NCBI RefSeq assembly: GCF_000381905.1
Contig: NZ_KB907247.1
Span: 192,798 to 256,797 of the forward strand
From: Paenibacillus fonticola DSM 21315
Lineage (GTDB): Bacteria > Bacillota > Bacilli > Paenibacillales > Paenibacillaceae
Direction of reading: 5' to 3'
Length of the DNA stretch: 64,000 nucleotides
In this document: positions 17,218 to 26,199 of the stretch, one piece after another
Layout: every line of letters starts with the position of its first letter
Numbering within the stretch: position 1 is the first letter of the stretch
Position numbers and translations under genes: made by a program
The notes under the pieces: generated by a model
Told to the model about the DNA's origin: nothing
Databases searched by the model: none
The model's input: only the letters and a program-made list of their open reading frames with translations

Positions 17218-17438
17218 GGCTAACACGTTTAATACGCCTTGATTAACATATATGTCGACAATGTTTGCATTTTTTTTCGTAGATTAGCTAGAAAGATCTG
17301 CAACCCCCGACTTTTCCAAAAACAGCGCGATTACTGTACCTAATGTCATAATAAAAGTAAAACAAGAAAGATGTAACTAAATTTGCAAAATAAACGTTTT
17401 CTTTTTGATTATACATGTAAAACCAATTAAGGAAAGGT

Positions 17439-18431
17439 GTGACTTTCAAGATGGAACCTAAATTAAACAGAAGATGGAGCAATAACCCGGAAAAAGCCGG
17501 TGCCAGCAGATTATTGCTTGTTATATTTTACTCGCTATTTATCGCCTATGTTTTCATTGCCATTAAAATTATTTTGTTTAAGACCATTCCTTTCTCAGCA
17601 CTATTCCATACAGGAATAATGCCAGCATTAAGAAGCATTAATATCATTCCTTTTAATACGATTATTGAATTTTTTTCAAGCGAGAATATAGATATGGGAA
17701 GGGCATTGGCGAATATAGGTGGGAATATAGCTATCTTTGTTCCTTTAGGGATTTTCGTAGCTTATGCCGCACACAACAAGCCTTTGCGTATTTCATTTCT
17801 TTGCCTGCTGCTGACCTCATTTGCGCTCGAAGTTATTCAGTATGTGATTGCTTTGGGCAGCAGCGATATCGATGATATTTTATTGAATTTCGCTGGCGGG
17901 GCTATAGGTGTAGGCATATATAAATGGTTCTATAAATCAACACCTTCCCGGAATCAATTCCTTATGTCTCTTATTGGTTTCCTCTTGATTTCAGGACTCT
18001 CTGGGGGCGTCGTTATTAGGATGGTCGAGCCTGAGCTGTTGTCTTTCTCAACTTCTAAGGTCAATTATGTTTATGAAAATAATGAGGTAATGGCGGGATG
18101 GAATGAAGCAGAGGCAGATTTGTTTGGAGATTTGGCAGCTGCTGAAGGGAATAAAATTACAGTGTATATGAATCCTAAATCTGTGCGAACAACAGAGCAA
18201 CAAGAAACAGACGAGGAGTATGTTCAAATACAAATAAATGACGTAACCAAAATATTTACCAGAACTATTTCTTCCGATAAAAATACCGTGATCAACAGGT
18301 ATGAAGAAGTAACAAGTGCTGAGATATCCTCCTTGTTAGAAACCGGAGATACCGCTCCCTCGGTTAGGGTTTGGTTATCGAACGAAAATAAGCAAGTTGC
18401 TGAGGCGGTTCTTATTAGTATCATAGATTAA
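17439..18431 (+). CDS. VanZ family membrane protein with C-terminal extension
   Basis: 330 residues. The first 175 hold four or five membrane segments and the VanZ pattern NIIPFNTI...ANIGGNIAIFVPLGIF...SSDIDDILLNFAGGAIG. After another membrane segment (about 173-192) comes an outside domain of about 135 residues, rich in Glu and Thr, not recognised. VanZ is named for a low-level teicoplanin resistance protein; for homologues the function is unknown. GTG 17439 is taken as start; ATG 17451 is possible. Base composition is AT-richer than most of the window, like the broken gene that follows. Confidence 0.85.
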   Translation: MTFKMEPKLNRRWSNNPEKAGASRLLLVIFYSLFIAYVFIAIKIILFKTIPFSALFHTGIMPALRSINIIPFNTIIEFFSSENIDMGRALANIGGNIAIFVPLGIFVAYAAHNKPLRISFLCLLLTSFALEVIQYVIALGSSDIDDILLNFAGGAIGVGIYKWFYKSTPSRNQFLMSLIGFLLISGLSGGVVIRMVEPELLSFSTSKVNYVYENNEVMAGWNEAEADLFGDLAAAEGNKITVYMNPKSVRTTEQQETDEEYVQIQINDVTKIFTRTISSDKNTVINRYEEVTSAEISSLLETGDTAPSVRVWLSNENKQVAEAVLISIID

Positions 18432-18559
18432 ATTAGTAACTTATATTAAATCAATATCTATTTTCAATGGCTTGAGCATTAAAAAATTGACTTTTTAAGG
18501 GGGATTAAGGGCTATCAACAAAAAAAAGTTACCGATTTAATATAAAGGCGGGAACAGAA

Positions 18560-19915
18560 TTGAAATTTAAATTTCTATTAACAAAAGTAGCTTTGATATC
18601 TATCTGTACGCTTGTAATGGGATGCAACATCATAAAAAATGATTCCATTGGAAATCCGAAGGAAAAAGTAACGGTAAAAGTATTGTACGAAAGCGAATCT
18701 GCCTTTTTTACAAATTACGGCTCATTATTTATTTCAAAGTACCCGAACGTCGACTTTCAGGTCATTCCTTTTCCATATACCTCAAATACAGCTAGTGGTG
18801 AGGAAATCGAGCAAGCATATGACATGGTTATCCAGGAAGAGCAGCCTGATATTTTATTCTTATATCCTGATCAAGTAGAAAGATATTCGAACAAAGAACA
18901 ATTATATGATTTGGATCCTCTTATTGTTCAAGATAAGTTTGATCTTGAAAACATTCACCCAGCAGTAACGGATTACATTCGCTCTATAGGTACCGGAAGA
19001 TTATTAGCGTTAACTCCCAATTTTTATGGAAAAGCTGTTTTTTTACAATAAAGATTTATTTGATCAATACCAAATTCCGTATCCAAACGACGACATGACT
19101 TGGGAGGACATCATGCTGCTTGCGCAGAGATTTTCACCGGAAAGTACATCTTCCCATGGCATTATGTTTGGTTCAAATCAAAATTCCTTATTCAAGCTTG
19201 CCCTGGATATCGGAGAAGCTAATAATTTAACCTACCTTGATCTTAAAAATCGAAAATAACGATAAATAGTGACAGTTGGAAAGAAGTATTTCGAATGGTG
19301 CTTAATGCGTATCAATCCGATTCGATTTATGCTGAAGGTGGGGGAGCCAAGCCGGGAATCACCTATCGAGAGATCTTACTGCAGCATCCCTTTATTACAA
19401 ATCAAGCAGCAATGTCAGTAGAAGGCCATCATTTCTTGAAAGATTTGAAATTTGCCGAAGAATTGAACCCTGAAGCTACGCCAAAGTGGGATGTTATTGC
19501 TTTTCCATCTAATGATGGGCAGTTAGGAAGCGAAGACTCTATTTGGATTCAATATGTAGTGTCTATTAATGCTAAATCAACAAATATTAATACTGCATGG
19601 GAAGTAGTTAAGTATATAAATAGCGAAGAATTCACTAGAGCAGCTTTAAAATCAACGCTGCAGGATAGCTTGCCAACGCGAAAAGAGGTATTATCCAATG
19701 CAGCATATAATTTAGACGCGTTTTATAGACCCAGCATGAATCCTTATTTGTCTACAACGAATAGGAAGATATCACAATCCTTTTATGATTCGTTTCAGTC
19801 TTTCTCAGAAATGAAAGTAAACGAGGCTCTTCGAGGCGGAATATCCTTAGATGAAATGCTTACCTCCATTGAGCAAAAGGGCCAGGAACTACTGCTTCAA
19901 GAGAAGACGGATTAA
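18560..19915 (+). pseudogene. Broken extracellular solute-binding lipoprotein gene
   Basis: A family 1 sugar-binding lipoprotein (lipobox LVMGC) read in three pieces: 18560-19051, 19026-19259 and about 19256-19915. The frame changes at a T7 run near 19038 (one T too many: with T6 the protein reads AVFYNKDLFDQY) and again at an A-run near 19253 (one A too few: with an added A it reads NRKITINSDSW). The two changes compensate, and a protein of about 450 residues would be restored. No permease genes are adjacent. It is either a true pseudogene or two homopolymer sequencing errors. The flanking sequence remains protein-like with no other stops. Confidence 0.8.
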
Positions 19916-19935
19916 CGATAAAAACACTTCTGAAT

Positions 19936-19977
19936 AGGGACTTTCCCCATTCTACCTGAATGGCTGGGAAAGTCCCT
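19936..19977. terminator. Hairpin between converging genes
   Basis: AGGGACTTTCCC and GGGAAAGTCCCT form a perfect 12-bp stem with an 18-base loop. It separates the broken binding-protein gene from the GH42 gene; the T-tail is poor on both sides. Confidence 0.6.
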
Positions 19978-20004
19978 GTTTGCAATCTAGGAAGCTGGCC
20001 GGAG

Positions 20005-22011
20005 CTAAGAAGTCTTCTCGCTTAAACGGATCGCCCGATATCCGAATGCATCCACAGTCACTTGGCCTGGCTGAAGCTCATCGCAAGTCAGCGCATCCGT
20101 ACCTCTGCATGGCAGGGTGACGCTGCCACCACGGCCATCCATATTGACGATGATCCATACTGTTTGCCCATCTGCTCCTCGCCTTGGGGCGACAATTGTG
20201 CCTGGGGTCACGTCGCTTTGCACAGTGACCATCGCCTCATTCGCATAGTGCCGGATAAGCTGGCGCAGCAGCCGATCGCCCTCATCGCCGCTCGGCATGG
20301 AGCCCAGCATAACGATTTTACCATCGCCGTGCCGATGCTCGGTGAGGAAGGCCAGACCTGGTGTCAGCCCCTCGCTAATGCTGCCTATAACGGTCGCTCC
20401 TCCCTCCACAGGCTGGAAGACGGCGCTCCATAAAGAGAGCGGGGCAGACACGTCAAAGGCTAACCCGATCGTTCCGGTACCTTCCATGGGATACGTAAAT
20501 ACCGTCTTCACCCCCGCCCATTTCTCCAGCTCGCCGAGTCCCCCATCCGTATGAATCGTATGCTCTTTCGTGCGTCCTCCGGTTAGCGGGCCGGCGATCC
20601 AAATGCCGCCTTTGGCGGTAAATGCCAGCGCACGCTGCAAATACTCCGGGGATACATAGGGGAGAAAGGGGGTGAACAACAGCTTATAACCGCCGAGATT
20701 GGCTCCTTCAGGAAGGACGTCACGGTGGATTCCTAGTGATAACACCCGTTTGTAGAAATCATTCATGAGTCCCCGGTAATCCAACTTGCGGTGCGGCTCC
20801 GTTCTAAAAAAAGCCTTCGCCCGGTCTGAATATGTCATCGCCACTTCCGCTTGCATCGGCTTCGTCTCTAGCAGGACCTCTTCCAGCTCCCTTCTGGCCG
20901 TCTCCACCTCCAGCACCTGACGATGGCCGATGGTCGGCTCGCCCCAGGTACTTACGACAGAGCCGTGCGGCTGTTCGCTGCCGGTCCGCTGCTGCCGCCA
21001 TAGCCAGTAGCAGAAGGCCTGAGCGCCGAGGGCATACGCCGCTACGGCCTCCGCCCTCACATACCCGTTCGGGTGAGGGGTGGCGCAGCTCTCCAATGAA
21101 GCGGCATGGGACGGGCTTGTCTCCATAATCCAGAAATCGGTGCCCGGCTTGAAGCTGCGCCATAAATCGCAATTGAACAAGTATGCGTGCGCGTTGTCCT
21201 TGGATGCATAGGTATCGAAGGCTGCGAAATCGAGATTTCTGAACAACCGCTCGTTGTCGACGTGAAAGGCGACGCTGCTGTTATGCGTAATCGGCGCTGG
21301 GGAGTAGCGGCGTATGATCGCCGCCTGTTCGTCCGCAAACTCAGCGATTTGTTCCATAGAAAATCGTTGATACATCGTTTGCAGCGACGAGTTGTGCAGG
21401 AAGGGGGCTGGCCCCGGCTGCGGCACCTGATCGAACCGCTGGTAAGCCTGGCTCCAGACGTTCGTTCCCCACGCTTCATTCAGCGCATCAATCGTACCGT
21501 AGCGCTGTTTCAGCCAGCGGTGCCACAAGCCTTTGCATGTCTCGCACATGCATTCCGCAACATGAGCCTTGAACTCATTGTCGAGCTGCCAGGCAACGAC
21601 GCCGGGTAAAGAGCCGACAGCCCGGGCGATATGTTCGGTAATGATCGCTGCCCGCTCGCGGAAATAAGGATGATTGGTGCAGGCATGCTGCCGTGCGCCG
21701 TGGCCCATCACGGTGCCGCGCTCATCCACGTGCATCCGCTCCGGGTGTCCATGGCTGAGCCAGATTGGCGGCGTCGGCGTCGGCGTGCACATGACCGTAT
21801 CGATGCCATGCTCATACAGCAGCCCAATCACCTCTACGAACGAACTGATGTCGATGCGGCCCTCCTCCGGTTCAAAAACAGACCAGGCGAATTCCCCGAT
21901 ACGCACGACATTGATGCCCGTCCGCTTCATGAGTTCGATATCCTGCAGGAGTACGTCCCGGCTCCAAAGCTCCGGGTATAAGCACGCCCCGTGGTAAAGC
22001 TTCTTATTCAC
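20005..22011 (-). CDS. GH42 beta-galactosidase
   Basis: 668 residues starting at GTG 22011 (ribosome site AGAGGTGA). A TIM-barrel domain carries the acid/base Glu146 in WQLDNEF and the nucleophile Glu297 in DFWIMETSP; four Cys (111, 154, 156, 159) match the structural zinc site of GH42. A trimerisation domain and a small beta domain follow. No signal peptide, so it acts inside the cell on imported galactosides. It is divergent from the pectin-type ABC operon; galactan side chains of rhamnogalacturonan I are a plausible substrate source. Confidence 0.95.
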   Translation of the reverse strand: MNKKLYHGACLYPELWSRDVLLQDIELMKRTGINVVRIGEFAWSVFEPEEGRIDISSFVEVIGLLYEHGIDTVMCTPTPTPPIWLSHGHPERMHVDERGTVMGHGARQHACTNHPYFRERAAIITEHIARAVGSLPGVVAWQLDNEFKAHVAECMCETCKGLWHRWLKQRYGTIDALNEAWGTNVWSQAYQRFDQVPQPGPAPFLHNSSLQTMYQRFSMEQIAEFADEQAAIIRRYSPAPITHNSSVAFHVDNERLFRNLDFAAFDTYASKDNAHAYLFNCDLWRSFKPGTDFWIMETSPSHAASLESCATPHPNGYVRAEAVAAYALGAQAFCYWLWRQQRTGSEQPHGSVVSTWGEPTIGHRQVLEVETARRELEEVLLETKPMQAEVAMTYSDRAKAFFRTEPHRKLDYRGLMNDFYKRVLSLGIHRDVLPEGANLGGYKLLFTPFLPYVSPEYLQRALAFTAKGGIWIAGPLTGGRTKEHTIHTDGGLGELEKWAGVKTVFTYPMEGTGTIGLAFDVSAPLSLWSAVFQPVEGGATVIGSISEGLTPGLAFLTEHRHGDGKIVMLGSMPSGDEGDRLLRQLIRHYANEAMVTVQSDVTPGTIVAPRRGADGQTVWIIVNMDGRGGSVTLPCRGTDALTCDELQPGQVTVDAFGYRAIRLSEKTS

Positions 22012-22216
22012 CTATCCTCACCTCTCCATCGATAATAAATCTCTCCCCACCAGTCTGCCTTTGCTGTTCTCTCCCGGCAATAGCAATGTTTTGCCGGGTT
22101 TGCACTTTTTTGCACGGATGGCGCTGCCGCGCCGCTTGCCGAGCCTCCAAGAAAGTCTAATTGCTGGAAAACAAGCGCTGACCCATAATGAGACTACATC
22201 GATCGATTGCAAAAAA

Positions 22217-22380
22217 CTTCCGCAGCACAAGCGGCTTTTCGCAACATGAACGGCCTTCCGCAGCACAAGCGGCTTTTCGCAACATGAACGGCCTTCCGCA
22301 GCACAAGCGGCTTTTCGCAACATGAACGGCCTTCCGCAGTAGAAGCGGCCTTTCGCAACATGAATGGCCTTCCGCAGTAC
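22217..22380. repeat. 38-bp tandem repeat, 4.3 copies, upstream of ABC operon
   Basis: Units start at 22217, 22255, 22293, 22331 and, partial, 22369. Each begins CTTCCGCAG and contains TTTTCGCAACATGAACGGC. The two 19-bp halves of a unit resemble each other, so the array grew from a 19-bp element. The first three copies are almost identical, later ones differ by a few bases. It lies between the divergent GH42 gene and the permease gene, ending about 25 bases before the permease start, so it is within the leader or promoter region. Confidence 0.9.
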
Positions 22381-22404
22381 GAATGACACTTGGAGGTGAA
22401 CAGA

Positions 22405-23367
22405 TTGAAAGAAGCGGCTCCCTCAAGCGGCTTAATAAGACAGCAGCCTTTAATGAGTAAGCGGGCAACAAAATGGAAGCGTTTTAAGCGTGATAAGTGG
22501 CTGTATATTCTACTGCTGCCCGGCCTGCTGTATTTTTTGATTTTCAAATATGTACCCATGTGGGGCGTGCTGCTGGCCTTCAAAAACTACCAGCCGTTTA
22601 TCGGCTTTTGGCAAAGTGAATGGGTAGGGGTAGAGCATTTCAAAGTCTTTTTTCAGAACCCGGACTTCTTCATGCTGCTGCGCAACACTTTGGTGCTCTC
22701 TTTGTACAACCTGATTTTCTTCTTCCCCGCACCGATCATCTTGGCGCTGCTTCTGAATGAAATAAGGCGGGCATTTTTCAAACGGACGATTCAAACGCTC
22801 ATCTACGTACCTCACTTTATATCGATGGTTATCGTAGCGAGCTTGACTTATGTGTTCCTGACGACAGAAGGCGGGTTGGTCAATGAATTGCTGAATGCAT
22901 TTGCAGGGAAGAAAATCGACTTTCTGGCCAGCCCCGACTGGTTCAGGCCGCTGATCATTCTGCAGACCATCTGGAAGGAATGCGGCTGGGGGACGATCAT
23001 TTTCCTTGCGGCACTGGCTGGAGTCGATGTGGAGCAGTATGAAGCGGCTATCGTCGACGGGGCAAGCCGCTGGAGGCAGCTGTGGCATATTACCTTGCCC
23101 TCCATTCGCAGTACGATCGTCATTTTGCTCATCCTGCGCATGGGGACGATTTTAGATAACGGATTTGAGCAGATTTATTTGATGATGAATGCTCTGAATC
23201 GCAGTGTAGCCGAAGTATTCGATACTTATGTGTATTTGCTGGGAATTACCCAGGGGGCCTTTAGCTATAGTACGGCTGTCGGGTTGTTCAAATCCGTCAT
23301 CGGTGTAATCCTTGTGCTCGGCTCCAACTGGCTGGCCAAGAAATTCGGTGAAGCCGGACTTTATTGA
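22405..23367 (+). CDS. LplB/YteP-type oligosaccharide ABC permease
   Basis: 320 residues from TTG 22405, chosen because GGAGGTGA lies 8 bases upstream. Six membrane segments; the early pattern YVPMWGVLLAFKNYQPF is diagnostic for the LplB/YteP permease family; the EAA loop is YEAAIVDGASRWRQLWHITL. These transporters import acidic or complex oligosaccharides (B. subtilis YteP/YtcP/YtcQ for rhamnogalacturonan). The next permease gene follows without a gap. No ATPase gene is nearby. Confidence 0.92.
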   Translation: MKEAAPSSGLIRQQPLMSKRATKWKRFKRDKWLYILLLPGLLYFLIFKYVPMWGVLLAFKNYQPFIGFWQSEWVGVEHFKVFFQNPDFFMLLRNTLVLSLYNLIFFFPAPIILALLLNEIRRAFFKRTIQTLIYVPHFISMVIVASLTYVFLTTEGGLVNELLNAFAGKKIDFLASPDWFRPLIILQTIWKECGWGTIIFLAALAGVDVEQYEAAIVDGASRWRQLWHITLPSIRSTIVILLILRMGTILDNGFEQIYLMMNALNRSVAEVFDTYVYLLGITQGAFSYSTAVGLFKSVIGVILVLGSNWLAKKFGEAGLY

Positions 23368-23381
23368 GAGGGGAAGAGGTT

Positions 23382-24263
23382 ATGGCTCATCAATACAGAA
23401 GCACAGGCGAAAAAGTATTCGACATGTTTAACTATGCGTTCCTCGCCGTTTTTGGCCTGGTGGCGATCCTGCCGTTTATATTTGTCATCTCGGGTTCCTT
23501 CGCCACAGATGCGGAAATTACGAAGCGCGCTGTATTTCTAATTCCGACCACCTTTTCTCTGGATGCCTATAAGTTTATTTTTTCTACGGATACGATCGTT
23601 CGCAGCATCGGAGTTTCCATTTACGTGACTGTGGTCGGCACGATCGTCAATTTGTTCTTTACCGTGACGATGGCTTATCCGATGGCCCGGCGCAACCTGA
23701 TGGGCCGGAATACGATTTTGAACCTCGTTATTTTTACGATGCTGTTCGGCGGCGGCATGATTCCGACCTACCTTGTCATTCGGGAGCTGCATTTGCTGGA
23801 CACGTTAAACTCGCTCATTTTACCCGGCGCTATTAGCGCATTTAATTTAATTATCGTTAAAAACTTTTTTCAGGAGCTGCCCCCGGGCCTGGAGGAAGCG
23901 GCCAAAATTGACGGGTGCAACGAGCTTGGTCTGCTTTGGAGAATCGTGCTGCCCCTATCGAAGCCTGTACTTGCCACCTTCACGTTATTTTATGCGGTAG
24001 GGCATTGGAACAATTTTTTCTCGGCATTGCTGTACATCAATGATCCTATCAAATGGCCGCTGCAGGTGATGCTTAGACAAATCGTAATGCTGTCGCAGTC
24101 GGCGGGAGATATCAGCTCCATGGATCCGAGCTTTGTTCAGCCGCCCGAGCAGTCTATCAAGATGGCTGTCATCGTGGTCGGCACAATCCCTATTCTGTGT
24201 GTTTACCCGTTTTTGCAAAAGCATTTTGCTAAAGGTGTGCTGCTTGGTTCCATTAAGGGGTAG
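23382..24263 (+). CDS. LplC/YtcP-type oligosaccharide ABC permease
   Basis: 293 residues from ATG 23382 with ribosome site GAGGGG. Six membrane segments, EAA loop EEAAKIDGCNELGLLWRIVL at about residues 173-192, and the C-terminus KGVLLGSIKG that is typical of the YtcP branch. Partner of the preceding permease; the lipoprotein gene starts 127 bases downstream. Confidence 0.93.
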   Translation: MAHQYRSTGEKVFDMFNYAFLAVFGLVAILPFIFVISGSFATDAEITKRAVFLIPTTFSLDAYKFIFSTDTIVRSIGVSIYVTVVGTIVNLFFTVTMAYPMARRNLMGRNTILNLVIFTMLFGGGMIPTYLVIRELHLLDTLNSLILPGAISAFNLIIVKNFFQELPPGLEEAAKIDGCNELGLLWRIVLPLSKPVLATFTLFYAVGHWNNFFSALLYINDPIKWPLQVMLRQIVMLSQSAGDISSMDPSFVQPPEQSIKMAVIVVGTIPILCVYPFLQKHFAKGVLLGSIKG

Positions 24264-24390
24264 CAGGCGGGCTCGCGCCTTGATCTGCCCAGGGTTTATG
24301 ATTGCCCGCCAGTAGTCCGGGTGATTTAACCATATTGCATAGCGAAATAGCCTAGCCGTAATCCAAAAATTTAAGGGAGGTTATGAATGA

Positions 24391-26007
24391 ATGAAGCAAA
24401 AAGCAAACACAAGAAGTATGAAGCGCTGGTTGTCCTTATTGTTGATCGTCATGATGGTTACAGCTATCGCTGGCTGCGGAGGAAGCAATAGTAATAAGCA
24501 GGCAGGAGAGGGATCGGTTGGCAATACCGGGGGAAATGAGGAAAGCAAACAGGCCAAGGAAGGCGCTCAGGCAGAGGAGCCCCCGCTGGACTTGACGATC
24601 ATGCTGCCGATTTTCAAGACGAATTATCCGAAGGATGATGGGCCGGTCGTTGAGGAAATTGAGAAAAGAACGAACACCAACATTCACTTCGAGTGGGTGC
24701 CGAACGCTTCTTATGCCGATAAGTTCAATATCACCCTTGCTTCCGGCAAGCTGCCCAGCATTATTTATGTCGGTGATGTGAAGGCGCCGAGCTTTGTAAG
24801 CGCCGCCCAATCCGGGGCATTCTGGGAAGTAGGGCCATATTTGCAGCAGTTTCCGAACTTAAGCGGGGCTAACCCGGTTATTATGGAAAACTCTTCGATC
24901 GAAGGCAAAAACTACGGAATATATCGCGGAAGGGTGTTAGGCCGGAACGGGATGGCGTTCCGTAAGGATTGGCTGGAAAACGTAGGGCTGGAAACACCGC
25001 AAACCATCGATGATTTTTACAATATGCTAAAAGCGTTCAAAGAGCAGGATCCTGATCAAAATGGCCAGGATGATACGTACGGAATGGTGCTCGTCAAATG
25101 GACCGGGCAATGGGCCAGCGGCTTCGATACGATCAAGCTGTGGTTCGGCGCGCCGAACAAATGGGGAGTCGTGGATGGTAAGCTGGTGCCAGAGCACGAA
25201 TTCCCTGAATATGTAGAAGCGTTAAAATTCATGAAAAAGCTGTATGACGAAAAATTGATTAATTCGGACTTTGCCGTTATGGATAGCGCAAAATGGGTAG
25301 ACCCGGTCGTAAATAATAAAGCTGGCGTCATAGTGGACGTGGTCGATACCGGGGCGCGCATTGACGATAAAATTCATGCCGCCCTCGTCAAAGAAGGCAA
25401 AGATGAGCCCGACCGCCATTACATCGACGTTATCGGCGGAGTCGCTGGAGCTGACGGCAAGCTTCGTACTTTGCCGACGTCCGGTTTTGCAGGCATATTG
25501 GCCATCCCTAAATCATCGGTGAAAACGGAGGAGGAATTAATGAGGGTGCTCGGCTTCCTGGATAAGCTGAATGACCCTGATATGCAGACACTGCTCGGCT
25601 TCGGGCTGGAGGGCGTTCATTACAATCTGGTCGGCGAGTTCGTTGAACCGATCAAGGATACGGTGAAGCTGGAGTCTGAGGTGGAAGGTTTGAACCAAAT
25701 GCTCGGCTTCATTCCGGAGGATCGCGGCAAAAAAGTGAAGCAGACTCCGCTGCGGGTCAAGCAGGCGGAAGTACAGAAAGCGAACGAAGAATTCATTGTC
25801 ACCAACCCTGCTGAGGCTTTCATATCCGTCGTATATTCGCAAAAAGGCCAGCAGCTCGACAATATTATCAATGATGCGCGCATAAAGTTTATCGTCGGAC
25901 AGGTGGATGAAGCAGGTTTAAAGGCGGCGTTCGACGTATGGAAAAAAACCGGCGGCGACGATTTCGTCCAGGAAATGAACGAACTGTACAGCAAGGTGAA
26001 CCGATAA
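24391..26007 (+). CDS. LplA/YtcQ-type ABC substrate-binding lipoprotein
   Basis: 538 residues. Lipoprotein signal with lipobox AIAGC (Cys about residue 29), a charged linker, then a large (about 480-residue) binding domain of the LplA/YtcQ class, which binds oligosaccharides. ATG 24391 follows AAGGGAGG; two earlier overlapping ATGs lead to short or out-of-frame products. With the two permeases it forms the import system for the pectin-derived oligosaccharides degraded by the downstream enzymes. Confidence 0.93.
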   Translation: MKQKANTRSMKRWLSLLLIVMMVTAIAGCGGSNSNKQAGEGSVGNTGGNEESKQAKEGAQAEEPPLDLTIMLPIFKTNYPKDDGPVVEEIEKRTNTNIHFEWVPNASYADKFNITLASGKLPSIIYVGDVKAPSFVSAAQSGAFWEVGPYLQQFPNLSGANPVIMENSSIEGKNYGIYRGRVLGRNGMAFRKDWLENVGLETPQTIDDFYNMLKAFKEQDPDQNGQDDTYGMVLVKWTGQWASGFDTIKLWFGAPNKWGVVDGKLVPEHEFPEYVEALKFMKKLYDEKLINSDFAVMDSAKWVDPVVNNKAGVIVDVVDTGARIDDKIHAALVKEGKDEPDRHYIDVIGGVAGADGKLRTLPTSGFAGILAIPKSSVKTEEELMRVLGFLDKLNDPDMQTLLGFGLEGVHYNLVGEFVEPIKDTVKLESEVEGLNQMLGFIPEDRGKKVKQTPLRVKQAEVQKANEEFIVTNPAEAFISVVYSQKGQQLDNIINDARIKFIVGQVDEAGLKAAFDVWKKTGGDDFVQEMNELYSKVNR

Positions 26008-26151
26008 GCAGCAGCTCATAATGATGAGCATGCCGGCAAAAATGGGCTGCCGCGCTAAATCTACTATGGATTTTGCGTGAGCAGCTTCCTTTGATTGCCT
26101 GACTATGAGCCCATTGCCCCATTTTATTGTAAGCAGGCTTGTAATTCGTAA

Positions 26152-26165
26152 TGAATGCGTTTACA
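26152..26165 (+). promoter_or_regulatory. Candidate cre (CcpA) site upstream of AraC regulator gene
   Basis: TGAATGCGTTTACA matches the catabolite responsive element consensus at all but one position and is 35 bases upstream of the regulator start. It shows the same single deviation as the cre at 7216. It suggests glucose repression of the regulator gene or a roadblock to read-through. Confidence 0.5.
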
Positions 26166-26199
26166 TTTTGATATATACCTTGATTCGGTTGGTGAAAAG

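Noticed and set aside
19026-19259. Programmed frameshifting in the broken binding-protein gene
   Set aside because: Two separate shifts in opposite directions at simple homopolymers fit sequencing error or mutation better than recoding; no stimulatory structure was seen.
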